Below, piece by piece: positions 23,259-35,161 of a stretch of DNA of 64,000 nucleotides. Under the pieces are notes generated by a model, which saw nothing but the letters and a program-made list of their open reading frames with translations, had not been told where the DNA came from and made no database searches. How positions within the stretch are numbered: the stretch's first letter is position 1; every line of letters starts with the position of its first letter. Where the stretch lies: positions 88,971,050 to 89,035,049 of the forward strand of contig CM048843.1 in the NCBI GenBank assembly GCA_026545765.1. Direction: 5' to 3'. The position numbers were made by a program, and so were the translations under genes. The stretch is from Plantago major (Eukaryota; Streptophyta; Magnoliopsida; Lamiales; Plantaginaceae).

Positions 23259-23626
23259 AGGGCAGTCTAAACTTTGGCTCTTATCATCCTGAGAAGTTCT
23301 AAGCCGGTGAGCTATGTCCAACCATATGCTTATATGGAAAGTATGCTATGTGGTTGCCACCTAGTGGAACCTCCACACCAAAAATCCTACTAAGCAAGAT
23401 CAAAGGATAGAGAAAACGCACCTATGAAGTTATTATGCTCAGGTACCTTGAGGCTTATATAAGAAGAAAATATTGCCTCGGTGATAGAAAAAAATATCCT
23501 CATAAGTGTTTTCTCTATATTCTTAGCATTAAATGTTTAATGGACATAACTCATTGCAGCTTATTACTTTGAAGGATTGATAAGAAACTAAGCTTATTGT
23601 CTTGGCCTCTGGTCTTAAGTCACACC

Positions 23627-24752
23627 ATGGAGAATACATCCACTTTATCCCACTCGTCCTCCTTCAACTCGTCCTCTTTCAACGTTAGAAAATCAAATTC
23701 CAACAAAGCAGATTACCTTTATGAAGTAGAATATGTGAGTGATGATATTAAAGTCCCAATTACTCAGTTACCTCTTCTAAATCCATATAAAGCCTTCACA
23801 AAACCGAATTCTACTCTTCCCAAGGTCATAATTAGACATGTGTTTAGTCCCAACAAGCATGCGGTGTGAGAACTTGTCTTGGCGTCCCAACTTGAGCAAT
23901 ACTTGGTTCCAGCGACTGAAGCGGAAATAATGATCCCTCTCCACCTCAATGAAGCAATGGTTCACCAATGGCGAGCCCAAGGCTATACCCATCTACACTA
24001 TGGAGCAATTAGGATAGCAGTTACACTTCATGGCAGGAAAGGATTACCTGTTGTGGCCAGACCCGCTCTGCTTGACACCAGATACAGAGAATACAAGCAT
24101 GCATGCATTGTAACTCTCCAGACTACGTTGAATGCAGGAACGGTGTTTGTAACACTTTTTCCGAATTTCAACATAGCACTGGATGATCCACAGATCTACC
24201 AGAATATCTAGATCCAGCTGCAAATTACAGGTGCTCCACAGGTCTTAAACACATACTCAACAACACTCCACTACCAGACGGCATACAGAGTGCAAAATCA
24301 TGCGATGGATTTGAGCCTCCCACGAGACACTGAAGTTGCATTACTGCTACAGTTGGAGTCACAACACAGTCCATCATGCATCCATATTCCAAGGAAAATC
24401 CCAAGGGATGAGCTACTCAAGCTTCTACCAGAATCTTGGGTGACCAACTATGAGAAGTTCCATGAAACCAGCAAGCCGATCCAGTCAGTTGATTCTTCTA
24501 TCAACATGCGAAAAGATGGATCCATCGAGATCTCTTTCAAACAACAAGAAAGAGACAAGCCCCGTCCATCAACATTCTGTACAGAGATAAATGCAATATC
24601 TCCCCCCAAAAAGCCTCCAGCCACGAGCAGAATCACATACTTACCAGGCGTCCCGATCGAATCATTCAACTCTATCGGAGACCCCATATATGCATTCGCA
24701 GATGACACAGGTCATAAATTCTTTGATATTTGTGACTTTGAGAGATGCTTAG
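23627..24752 (+). pseudogene. Caulimovirid-type 30K movement-protein region, decayed and truncated
   Basis: Three adjoining plus-strand frames (23,597-23,869, 23,879-24,211 and 24,290-24,784) together resemble the N-terminal part of plant pararetrovirus polyproteins. The order is an N-terminal tail, a 30K-superfamily movement core with its run of beta strands (middle frame), and then a downstream conserved segment (third frame). Stops at about 23,867 and 24,209 and frame changes separate them. It is cut at 24,753 by the LTR of a gypsy element. No coat protein, protease or reverse transcriptase follows. The tRNA-Met primer site 370 bp upstream fits an endogenous pararetrovirus (Florendovirus- or Petuvirus-like), but an LTR element carrying a 30K gene is not excluded. 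It is non-functional as it stands. Confidence 0.6.
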
Positions 24753-25790
24753 TGTTGAGGGGTAAAACCTCGAACACTAACTAAACTATTACAAGTAACC
24801 TAATCTAGGATCCGCCTCCTACTTGAAGTCCGAAGCAAGACTGGTCCGAGCTAGAGTACCTGAAAGGACTAAGTGGGGTTAGAAGGGGTTACCCGGATTG
24901 CATATGTCAATCCGGTAAGAGACTTTACTCAAGAGAGAGTTGGAAGCTCTCCATGTAATAGTTATGAGGAAGGTTATGAAATCAAGAGTGTTTATCACTT
25001 AGGGATCCTCACTTCGATATTGCTTATCACTTGGGAATTGTGACTTACCTTAAGGTCTTGGACCTTGTGCTATACTTATAGTTATCATATCTTATGAGAT
25101 TGCTCACAAGATGATGCCAAGTGTATGCTTCAGATTTGGACACCAATGCTACCTTTGGCCCATGGCCCATTAGTGGATAGTAATCCCATACTAATTAATG
25201 GACCTGGGAGGGTAGTTTGGACCTTTCCCTCTGAGAGTACTGTTCCGCATGTTGGGTCCGTGTAAGTTCCTCGGACAGATCTGTATGCTTGGTTGATCTG
25301 GCCTTAGGCAACTCAAGGTGTCCGGACCTAGAGTTCCACGGAAATATCTCATTGGTTCTGTTATATACGTTTGTTCTTTCTGTGATGGTGGCGTATGAGA
25401 TTCTCTCATCCGGTCCGTTTAGCATCTTAGGACTGACAGTTTGTGGTACTTGGAAGGACCATGTGACCTTTTGTCAGGTTCGGAAGTCATCCATCTAGCT
25501 TGGTCGGACCTAGCTGAAATGGCGTGCTGACTTGTAAATACTAGTTGACCTGAGATGGTTTCCTTTATGTCGGGCCATTCGAAGGTCGGACTAGCAATGA
25601 ATAGGCTATCTCAGCCTTGACGCGCTTTAGGACACGCTCTATGGCGCCCTTAACGGATTGGACACATGTCCGTATCAACATATGTCCCCCTAGTTTCCAA
25701 GTATCTTAGTAGAAGATAGTTGGTAACTATGAAGAGAACAGATGTGTTGTGGAGCGTGTCCGAATCGTTAACTGATAAAGGAAAAAATCT
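24753..25790 (-). repeat. LTR (3' LTR of the reverse-oriented gypsy element)
   Basis: Plus-strand start TGTTGAGGGGTAAAACCTCG is identical to that at 28,904. The shared sequence ends at ..AGGAAAAAATC. It may extend to about 25,831, before a pyrimidine run. It has about 60 bp near 24,840 that the other LTR lacks. Confidence 0.88.
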
Positions 25791-26097
25791 TTTTTGTTGG
25801 GATCCGTCGTCCGTGTTCTTAGGAATTCAATATATCTCCCTCCCCCCCATCCTTTTCCTTCTACAGTCCGAGTTATGTAATAGCTCTGAATTGTAGATGA
25901 AAAAATATTTGTATCCGAGATATATAGATCCGAGTACGGTTAGGATCTGACGAATTCCACTGTGGAAGAGTGTATTGGAAGTTATCCGTTGGACCGGATA
26001 TGTGAAATGGTCCTCCTGGGACGCTGATCCGTAAATCAAAGAGGCCCAATGAGTTGCCTGTCTGGCCCACGGGGGAAGATCCCGGGTAAAGCGATGC

Positions 26098-26487
26098 GAC
26101 CGTTGGATTGGAAAGTTTCAACGGTTGAGATTTTAAACCCAATTGATGTGACGCCTCTGATGAGCATTAAATGTGATGTACCTGTTAGCCAGCCACTTGT
26201 GAACCGGCACAACCGTTGGATTAAAAAGATCAACGGTTGAGGTTTGAATCCAAGTGATGTGACTCTTGGCTTTCCCAAATTGATCCTATAAATAGTCAGC
26301 CCATCAGTCGCTTTCACACTTTAGCCACATCAAAACTCAGAGCGACTCTCAAGCAATTCGAGCAATCAGAGATCGACCCGAGCAACTGAAACTCGCAAAA
26401 TCTTGGGATTTCCAGTTGAGATTTGTACCCTCGGAGAGCTAGCAAGGCTTCATCGTCCGTCTAAGCTTAAGAATTCAACTTTGTCAA
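26098..26487 (+). promoter_or_regulatory. Promoter-like region inside the gypsy element, antisense to gag
   Basis: Two tandem units (26,098-26,158 and 26,211-26,270) each contain CCGTTGGAT followed about 10 bp on by the inverse-like ATCAACGGTT or TTCAACGGTT. A plus-strand TATA box, CTATAAATAG (26,286-26,295), follows. About 190 bp later there is a GTAAGT splice donor (26,488). AACGG is the core of MYB-type mitosis-specific activator sites. Whether it is active is inference. Confidence 0.4.
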
Positions 26488-26647
26488 GTAAGTACACCTC
26501 AACTCTTTCTGAAGTTTCTCGTCTTTACAGTATGCCTGCTGCATGCTTAATATGTTTTTGCCTTAGTTGAGTATCCATATGTTGATTCCGTGATTGCAAA
26601 TGTTGCTAGTGATAGGCTTTGGAAGCGTACTTAGTTGGACTACTCTC

Positions 26648-27064
26648 CTATCGGATTCTCCCCAGCTCCATCTGGTCTAGTGTTCTTTTGGAAATGATAT
26701 TCGAGGAACTCCTTGTGTCCACCAAAATTTTGTTCACTCGATAAGTCGCGATGGTTAACGAAACCACCAGCGGAACATCTGGATTATCAATGTCCTCGCC
26801 TCCTGCCGAAGGAGGAGGAATCTCGCTATCATCGAAGGATATAGCGTTTGTACCCCGAATCGCTGGAGCAGCGTACGCTCTATCGTTGTTCCGAAGATTT
26901 TGAGCAGTCCGCTCTCTCGCGTTCCTACTATCACCTCCAGATGGTCCGCCTGCGATGGCGTTGATCACTCCGCTGTACGGAGGGTTCTCCATATCAATGT
27001 CATCGCTATATCTGTACGGATGTCCATCCGTACGAGGTGGATAATGAGCCAGCGGAGGTGGCAA
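26648..27064 (-). pseudogene. Gag-protease junction of the gypsy element
   Basis: The frame shows the plant gypsy linker (..GVINAIAGGPSGGDS..), an AISFDDSE block and the retropepsin start ..VNKILVDTRSSSNII... The catalytic DTG/DSG is DTR, so the protease is dead. It ends after about 138 residues, well short of a whole retropepsin. Confidence 0.75.
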
Positions 27065-27084
27065 AGATAGCGATGTGGTGGTGG

Positions 27085-28847
27085 TTACAGAGCATTATCC
27101 TCCCTCCTTCGCTCCGTTCTATCGTGCCTGGAGGGTTCATCCGCATAGATGTGCTCCTTTAGCTTGCCCTCTCTTACCAGGTGTTCAACCTCTGTTTTCA
27201 ATTGGATACAGTCATCAGTCTCGTGACCACGGCAATTGTGGAACTTGCAGTATCCCTTTGCATTCTTATTCTTCCGGTTGTTGTGAGAGGGCTTTAGCCA
27301 TTGGACATCCAGCTTCTTCTCGATGATAGTCACCAAGATGTTGGATCTTGGTCTATTGAGACGGGTATAATCCGCGTATCTCCTCGGCGGACTCCTTTCT
27401 CCGTGGAAGCCTTTATCTCTGTGATCCTTCTTTGGGTCAAACTTCCCCTGGCGTTGCTCTTGTTTCATCGGCTCCTTTCCTTTCTTGGAACCAGCTCTTA
27501 CTGGAACATTCCTTCGGTACTCCTCTCCGTACATCACTTCTTCACAGATGTCATCTAAATGCTTTTCACTCCTCACTTCCATACTAGAGAGTTTTCTGCG
27601 GAGCTCTGAGTTGAAAGTATTAGCATACAGGTGACGGACCCGCCTTAATACTGTGTGGCTCAACTCGAAGAACTTCCGCGTGAAAACGATCTAGGAAGGT
27701 CCTTAGATCCTCTTGCTCCCGCTGTATAACTTCTGCCAGGTGCTCTACGGTACGCTTTCTCCTTTTTTATTTTCCAAATCGTGCCAAGAACTTAGAAGAA
27801 AGGTCTGCATATGACCTTATCGACTTGTTCGGCAAAGCGGTGTACCAATCCATAGCCGTTCCGAAGAGAGTGGATGAGAACGTAAGAGCTTTCGTATTGT
27901 CGCTCATTCCCTTGGAATCCGTCTTCTTTGTTGTACCTTGTCAGTGACCAACGGACAAGTATCCCCATAGTAGTATTCCAAGCTCGAATTACACGATCCG
28001 AGTTTCGCTTTTCCTTCTCTCATGATGTCATCGCAAGGATTTGGTGCACTAGTAGTTATCTGCCGTGGTCTTTTACCAGCGTCCGAGATTCAGAACTGGC
28101 CTCAAAGCCTTCACGAGCGTAGATGTCGTCGTGATCATGATCTCTCTGTCCTCGGATGAACAGCTACATCCGCGGGAGTTCATCTATCCGGACCATCGAA
28201 CAGTTTACGCTACTTGATCTCTATCTCTGAGGTGCTTGTCATGAACTCGTGGATGCCTATTATCCCTTCTTGATACTCTCTCCTTCCGTTTGGGCTTGCT
28301 TCACCCGAGCTTGAGAGGCGATGCCCTTGATCCAGAAGGTTTCGCAAATCCTCTTGAGGTGGCTGATTCCCTAACCTCTGTTGGATCGGACGTTGCTTTC
28401 GATAATGCAGTGCTCGCTGAGTAGGAGTAGGCGGAGTGGCTTCTTGAGGATGGGCATTGTTAGACCCTGTGCATCCTTGGATGATTGTGAGCAATCTATC
28501 AAACCGAGTCTCACTTAGTCCGAGGTCACTAGTGACAATGCGACCATCGGGCATAGTGAGCTATTGACTGTAGTGGGCCTTGAGCCGCCGAGAAGCTCGT
28601 ATGACCCCTTCTCCATGGCTCACAGGCACAACATTCTCAGGAACACTTCGGACTCCCCTGTGTGGAGCGTCTCTTCCTTCATCTGAGGATGGCTGGCTGT
28701 GCGCCCATCGCTCGGATATCTCCTTCCAGCGTTCCCTCCAGCCACAGTGGCTCTTCGTCCACGGGTGGGCGGACGTCCCCGTGGGCGTGGTGGTGGTGTT
28801 CCTACGCCTGCAGCACTAGTCCGCGCTGTCCGTCTTGATCTTGCCAT
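27085..28847 (-). pseudogene. Degenerate gag of the gypsy element
   Basis: The region is spread over several frames: an Arg/Pro-rich N-terminus (28,847-28,620), a middle piece (28,554-28,210) and a longer frame (27,663-27,085). The longer frame ends with a knuckle-like YCKFHNCRGHETDDC followed by IQLKTEVEHLVREGKLKE, typical of plant gypsy gag. Stops and frameshifts separate the pieces. Confidence 0.75.
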
Positions 28848-28880
28848 TAGCTTAACTTAAACACGAAAACTTTTTGTAAA

Positions 28881-28903
28881 GATTCCCACAGACGGCGCCA
28901 AAA
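28881..28903 (-). promoter_or_regulatory. Primer-binding site of the gypsy element
   Basis: On the minus strand, TTTTGGCGCCGTCTGTGGG directly follows the LTR end (..CCTCAACA). TGGCGCCGT-type sites are common in plant gypsy elements. This fixes the element's orientation. Confidence 0.8.
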
Positions 28904-29881
28904 TGTTGAGGGGTAAAACCTCGAACACTAACTAAACTATTACAAGTAACCTAATCTAGGATCCGCCTCCTACTTGAAGTCCGAAGCAAGACTAATGGGT
29001 TACCCGGATTGCATATGTCAATCCGGTAAGAGACTTTACTCAAGAGAGCGTTGGAAGCTCTCCATGTAATAGTTATGAGGAAGGTTATGAAATCAAGAGT
29101 GTTTATCACTTAGGGATCCTCACTTTGATATTGCTTATCACTTGGGAATTGTGACTTACCTTAAGGTCTTGGACCTTGTGCTATACTTATAGTTATCATA
29201 TCTTATGAGATTGCTCACAAGATGATGCCAAGTGTATGCTTCAGATTTGGACACCAATGCTACCTTTGGCCCATGGCCCATTAGTGGATAGTAATCCCAT
29301 ACTAATTAATGTACCTGGGAGGGTAGTTTGGACCTTTCCCCTCCGAGATCTTTTCGCATGTTGGGTCCGTGTAAGTTCCTCGGACAGATCTGTATGCTTG
29401 GTTGATCTGGCCTTAGGCAACTCAAGGTGTCCGGACCTAGAGTTCCACGGAAGGATCTCATTGGTTCTGTTATATACGTTTGGTCTTACTGTGATGGTGG
29501 CGTCCGAGAGTCTTTCGTCCGGTCCGTTTAGCATCTTAAGACTGACAGTTTGTGGTACTTGGAAGGACCATGTGACCTTTTGTCAGGTTCAAAAGTCATC
29601 CATCTAGCTTGGTCTGACCTAGCTGAAATGGCGTGCTGACTTGTAAATACTAGTTGACCTGAGATGGTTTCCTTTATGTCGGGCCATTCGAAGGTCGGAC
29701 TAGCAATGAATAGGCTATCTCAGCCTTGATGCGCTTTAGGACACGCTCTATGGCGCCCTTAACGGATTGGACACATGTCCCCCTAGTTTCCAAGTATCTT
29801 AGTAGAAGATAGTTGGTAACTATGAAGAGAACATATGTGTTGTGGAGCGTGTCCGAATCGTTAACTGAAAAAGGAAAAAAT
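28904..29881 (-). repeat. LTR (5' LTR of the reverse-oriented gypsy element)
   Basis: It is about 95% identical by eye to 24,753-25,790, with deletions near 28,995 and 29,780. It ends abruptly where a leader-like sequence (catcgctcagaat..) begins. Confidence 0.88.
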
Positions 29882-30719
29882 CCATCGCTCAGAATCAGAA
29901 TAAAGAAGAAAATATCCCTAACCTATATTAACTTATATTTTATATTGTTGGATCCGCACATATTTAAAATGCATTTTGTGTACTTTTTTGCAACTTGCAT
30001 AAGGATTAATGTATCCGCACATCTTTAAAATGCATACATGTAGTACACATCAAATATTGATTTTTTTCATTACTAAGTTAAAAATGCTTAACGATTATTT
30101 CTTTCAACTTCTGATAATTTTGATGATGTTATTAAAGTGTCGATGTAAAGTACATTAAATATATATTATAATTATTGGACAAAATATGATATATTATTAT
30201 TTAAAAAACTATAGACTAATAATACGATAAGAAAGGTTAAAGACAAGAAAATAAAATCTTGTCCTTTTATGTCATTTTACAAAATACCGGTTAGCTTTTA
30301 ATTTAATTTGCTAAACACCTACATTTAAAACAAATTTAGATTTTAATTTGGTTAGAAAGTTTTTAAATTTACTAACTACCTAGCTTCTGACTAGTTTTGC
30401 ACGGCTCTGTTTACCACAAGTTTTTCAGCTAGCTTTCCAGCTCCATGAGCTTTTTTTGACCATTGACTAATAAAAAGTTTGTTACGTGAGCAGAACTAAC
30501 TTTAAATTGGAAAAAGTTAGTCGATGTAATCTCTGTTTAGATTTTCAATTCCGAAACTTTTTTTACCATCGACTAATAAAAGTTTCACGTTAAACGCATT
30601 CTGCGAAAAAGAACCTAGTCAATGTAGTGTTTTTTCTAAAGAAGAAGCTTTTTATCTTTTTCATTCCGAAAATATTCCTAGCTTATAGGATTAACCAAAA
30701 TTAGAACTCACAATTAGAA
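29882..30719. other. Spacer between gypsy element and phosducin-like gene leader
   Basis: AT-rich and non-coding. The about 30-bp sequence at 29,882 (catcgctcagaat.agaataaagaagaaaa) recurs at 30,721, so one end of this spacer duplicates part of the downstream gene's leader. Two short direct repeats are also present ('atccgcacat.tttaaaatgcat' at 29,950 and 30,013; 'gactaataaaa' at 30,463 and 30,577). Confidence 0.6.
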
Positions 30720-30807
30720 CCATCGCTCAGAATTAGAATAAAGAAGAAAAGAAACCATCGCTCCTGAAGAAAAGAAACCATCGAAGAAGCCATCTTGATT
30801 TCATCCG
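30720..30807 (+). promoter_or_regulatory. Putative 5'UTR exon of the phosducin-like gene
   Basis: A purine-rich leader with repeated 'gaaaccatcg' ends ..catccg|GTAAGA at 30,807/30,808. The next good acceptor before the start codon is ..tttgtcag at 35,117, giving a leader intron of about 4.3 kb. Position and splice signals fit, but no transcript evidence is available. Confidence 0.4.
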
Positions 30808-31589
30808 GTAAGAATCCTCAACCAATTCCTATTTCTCCTCCTCGATTCTGATTCTTGTCCTATTTCATCTTGAATTTTTTCTTAGACAAATATAAAAAAA
30901 AAAAAAAAAAAAAATCACACCACCTTTTCGGTAGTCGATACTAGTTGGCTGACATCTAGAAATCATCTATCTGGGATAAAGCTAATTTCCAGTTTAATTC
31001 ACTTCCTGCTTGTGATCGATACTAAATACAGCAAAACCCGGTCTGGAAAGCTAGGTATGAAGATTGTATGATTCACTTCGAGCATCGTATTTCATTTCTT
31101 GATTGATCGGTCTCTCGAAATTCGGATATGATGATTGATTGATGTATAATTCATGCATGATTTTGGTGGGTTTTGGTCACATTACGTTTCTTGAAGCTGC
31201 TGTAGCTCATTTTTCAACTCAGAATTGTTAAAAGTTTGATCTTTTCTATGGAAATGATTCTCAGATTGCTGTATTTAGAGTCATTGTCAATGAATGTTAT
31301 GGAATATCCTTTTCTTTAGCTTCAATGAATCTTATTGTTCTAAATCTCAGGCCACAAGCAAAAATTCCTCTATGTTGGTTTCCCCAAGGTAAGCTAGAGA
31401 TTTTCGAGATCTTGGACACCTTACATCTTTTACATGTAAAATTGGATGCTAGCTAGATAGGAGAGCCGAACGAGAACTCCTTCAGAATACAGCCAGGTGA
31501 GTGTAGAACAATAACAGAAAGAGAGAAAATATTTAGTGCCAGGAGAAAGATCCTCTTTCATACCCTCTGTGGAATGAGTGATTATCAAC

Positions 31590-34500
31590 GAATTAGGTGA
31601 TCTAGGTTTCACTAAGACCTGTTTTGTTTCTCTGCTCCTTCACTTTGGGCTGAAGAAGGAAACCACGTAAGTGTTTCTCTCTTTCCCTAGATGTATATTT
31701 GTTGATATCCAATCAATCCCATAATTAAAAAAAATAAAAAAGGGATCTTGAATGGCTTTCAATCAGTGGAATTGATGAATTGATTAAATTATAGGATGGT
31801 TGCTCTGTTTGCTTGTTTTGGTTCATTTTTACCTTTTCTGTTATTACATGTATATAGTTTTATCACTGCTGTTAAGTTATCTCTATCTTCTGATTACTAC
31901 GAGTTTGAGCTTGTTATGCTTCTCTTGAACTAGACTGAGTTAGTAGACTAACTGTTTTGTATCTCTACTCTATCGGTTTTGTTGAATATTTGTTCTTGAA
32001 TTGAACAGCTTTTTGAAGGCTCGCTTGGGTAGTTATTAATATCCTTGCACTTACCAGTGTTATATACTTGTTCTTGATCATTGTCATTTTTCTCTTTACG
32101 ATACAAATTTGCTCATTTCCTTGTCCTCCATCATTCTCAGTAAGTAAACTCTCACCTATTCAATGTGGAGAAAGTCTTGTACTGACTTGATTTTTATGAT
32201 GGAAAATTTCATATCATATTAGTGTAAATTGGTGAGTGTGACAGTGACAAACACTTTGGCATAGAGGTATGGATTTTCCTCGTATTATGGAAAAAATTGA
32301 TTTTACAAGAATTTCACTTCAACGAGGCACTAAATATGAAAACTAAATCCTAAATCCACTGGGATTTTTTCATCTCAGTTTTCTTAGACTCTTAGTGTTT
32401 CCCTTTATTTTACTAGTTGACAAGTTTTCTGAATTTCACAAGCAATTCTTTTCTTGTTATGTTAATTCATATTATTCTGTCAGTCGAAATTCAGTTTTGG
32501 TTAGTACATGTAAATTATTTATGTTTACACTTACAACCACATTGTAGGTTAAAGAGGGTTATATAGATCCCGACATGTTCTTGTGGTTGGTGATGAAATA
32601 TAGATGAGTTGTATTGTAGCCTTAGTCACTTGCAGTCTTGAGTATAATGTAGCCATGTGCTTGTTTGTTGAAATGTTTAAAACATAACATGAACTGTTTA
32701 CATACTCCTTAACTCCAAAGAAACAATGAAGCAGAGTTTGCCCTCCTGCAAATTCAGATTTTGAGATAACAAACCAACCATAATTATGATTTCTCTACAA
32801 GATTCTGTTGATGCCAGTGACATGCTGATTCGTTTCAAAAGATGTTTTCCGAGTCTGTGCTGAATGATGTTTCGCGTGTATTGTGTATTGATTCCAATGA
32901 CTGTAAAAAAAATTAACTAGTTAAATGATTCTGCAGGATATCCTGAAGCAACTGGGACTAAGTAGGACACTGTTAGATCACCTTATTACTATGAGATATC
33001 TGTGCTAAAAAAAGACACTGTATACATGCTTACCGGAATGTCTCTGGGCTTGACAGTAAATATTCTAAAATGCTAGCTGTCTTTCTTTAAGTGAACGACC
33101 CATGTATATTTTTAGCTTTTAAATTCCATTCACCAAGAATTTCTGGTTCTTATTAAAGAGTCAATTGCTACATGACAGAAAGAGTTTAGTTTGCAAGGGG
33201 CCAAGTTGTGTTTGTATCATAAGCCTTGATATCAAATTGGCTATGTATGTATGTAAATCTTCAGTGATTTGTTTCCATCTGTTCAAGTTCAGGGGTTTTC
33301 TTGATTGCTGGAATGTTATAGTGTCAAAAAATGGACGGAGATAGATAAAAGAGGTCATTAAACTAGAGTAATTTTAATTAGGGATAATTCGATATAGTAA
33401 ATTAGTAGTTTCTGTATGATCATACTGAGTGATAGGAAGGTTGATTAATAGTGGATGATTTACACATTGATTACTAATAATGCTATGGAATGTTACTCTC
33501 AAAAAGATAGATATGTATAAGGAGATACGGTTAAAAACATAATTAAATTATACACAAGTGACACATGGAAGTTGGGAGTTGTGTAGCACCTGCATTGGTT
33601 CAAGTGACACTACTACATATTTTTCTATACAATTGTGCTTATAAAGACCTGGGGCATATATCTCAGCGCCTATACTTGTCAATGTGCAGGAGCAGAGGTC
33701 GTCAAGACGTGGACTAAAGCTGACAAGAAGTGTAAGTTCTTTCTGCTCTCTTTTTTCCTGAAGCTGTTAATATGTTCCAGTGACCTAACAAGAAAACTTG
33801 TGAAATTAACTTAACATGAAAAAGAATGCTTGTGAAATTCAGAAAACTTGTCAACTAGTAAAATAAAGGGAAACACTAAGAAAACTGAGATGAAGAAAAC
33901 CCAGATGATTTAGGATTTTGTTTTCATGTTCAGTGCCTCGTTGAAGTGAAATTTGTGTAAAAATCAAGTTTTTCCATAATACGAGGAAAATCCATACCTC
34001 TATACCCAAGTGTTTGTCACTGTCACACTCACCAATTTACACTAACATGATATGAATTTTTCCAGAAAAATTAAATCAGTAAAAGACTTTCTCCTCATTG
34101 AATAGGTGAGAGTTTACATACTGAGAATGATTGAGGACAAGGAAATGGGCAAATTTGTACCGTAAAGAGAAAAATGACAATGATTAAGAACAAGTAGATA
34201 ACACTGGTAAACAGTGAATAGCAAATGAGAATGAGGTGCAAGGATATTAATAACTACCCAGGCGAGCCTTCAAAAAGCTGTTCAATGCAAGAACAAATAT
34301 TCAACAAAACCGATAGAGTAGAGATACAGAACAGTTAGTTTACTACTTCAGTCTAGTTCAAGAGAAACATAACGAGCTCAAGCTTGTAGTAATCAGAAGA
34401 TAGAGATAACTTAAAAATAGTGATAAAAGTAAAACTATATACATGTAATAACAGAAAAGGTAAAACTATTCCAAAAAGAGCAACCATCCTATTAGTCAAT

Positions 34501-34705
34501 CAATTCATCAATTCCACTGATTGAAAGCCATTCAAGTTCCTTTTTTTTTTTTTTTTTTTAAATTGATGGGATTGATTGGATATCGACAAATATACATCTA
34601 GGGAAAGAGAGAAACACTTACCGGTGGTTTCCTTCTTCAGCCCAAAGTGAAGGAGCAGATAAACAAGACATGTCTTAGAGAAACCTAGATCACCTAATTC
34701 ATTGC
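31590..34705. repeat. Long inverted repeat, ~0.9-kb arms around a 1.3-kb spacer
   Basis: The sequence from 31,590 (aattaggtgatctaggtttc) to about 32,470 is matched in reverse complement by 34,705 down to about 33,803, at roughly 85-90% identity by eye. The spacer is 32,471-33,802. The arms carry no ORF. The lone 'cttcaatgaatcttattgtt' just outside occurs in direct orientation on both sides (31,320 and 34,729). A transcript crossing this would fold into a long hairpin. Confidence 0.85.
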
Positions 34706-35161
34706 CAATATCGGCCGCTCTTCAGCTTCAATGAATCTTATTGTTTTAGCCTTTTAGGAGAGTCTTATTCTTTATCCTTTTCCCCGTTTCTTTTTTTTTG
34801 GATCTTAATGTGTATTTAGCTATAATTGACACTGACAAGACCCTATCTGAATGAGCTGTTATATATAATTCTGTAGATGTTCTGTAAAGCATTGAAGCTT
34901 CACGTGTTGAGTTGTGTCTTCAGTAGTCATTCATGTCATTTAAGTAGAAAAGTTCTCCGTAATCATGGTTTCAGACTTTCAGTGCAAATATTCCTATTTG
35001 GAATCGACTCTGGTAATTGTTTGCTATGATTCTTTCTATTTCACTCCCTTAAACTCTGATATGATAGTTTTTCACTTTTTCTAAATGTAACATTTCAACT
35101 TGCTTGACATTTGTCAGAGTAAACTATACAAATCTTGCGAGAGAGTGAGAAAGGCACTGGA

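Larger units (their letters stand above)
24753..29881 (-). mobile_element. Ty3/gypsy-type element lacking reverse transcriptase (TR-GAG-like), minus orientation
   Basis: Two direct LTRs (24,753 to about 25,790 and 28,904-29,881) flank about 3.1 kb. In minus orientation the order is 5' LTR, primer site (TTTTGGCGCCGTCTGTGGG from 28,903), gag pieces, a zinc-knuckle-like segment, the start of an aspartic protease, non-coding DNA, a purine tract (inverse of 25,832-25,862), and the 3' LTR. No reverse transcriptase, RNase H or integrase frame exists. The outer right LTR end is damaged and no target duplication of CTTAG (bases before 24,753) is found at the right. Confidence 0.85.

Noticed and set aside
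28580..29607. Plus-strand ORFs in and near the right LTR
   Set aside because: They lie opposite the gag start or inside the LTR, and the same frame recurs in the other LTR. No protein family recognised.
31430..31612. 60-codon minus-strand ORF and similar short frames in 29.9-35.1 kb
   Set aside because: No family resemblance, AT-rich composition and partly within the inverted repeat. Chance frames are expected at this length.
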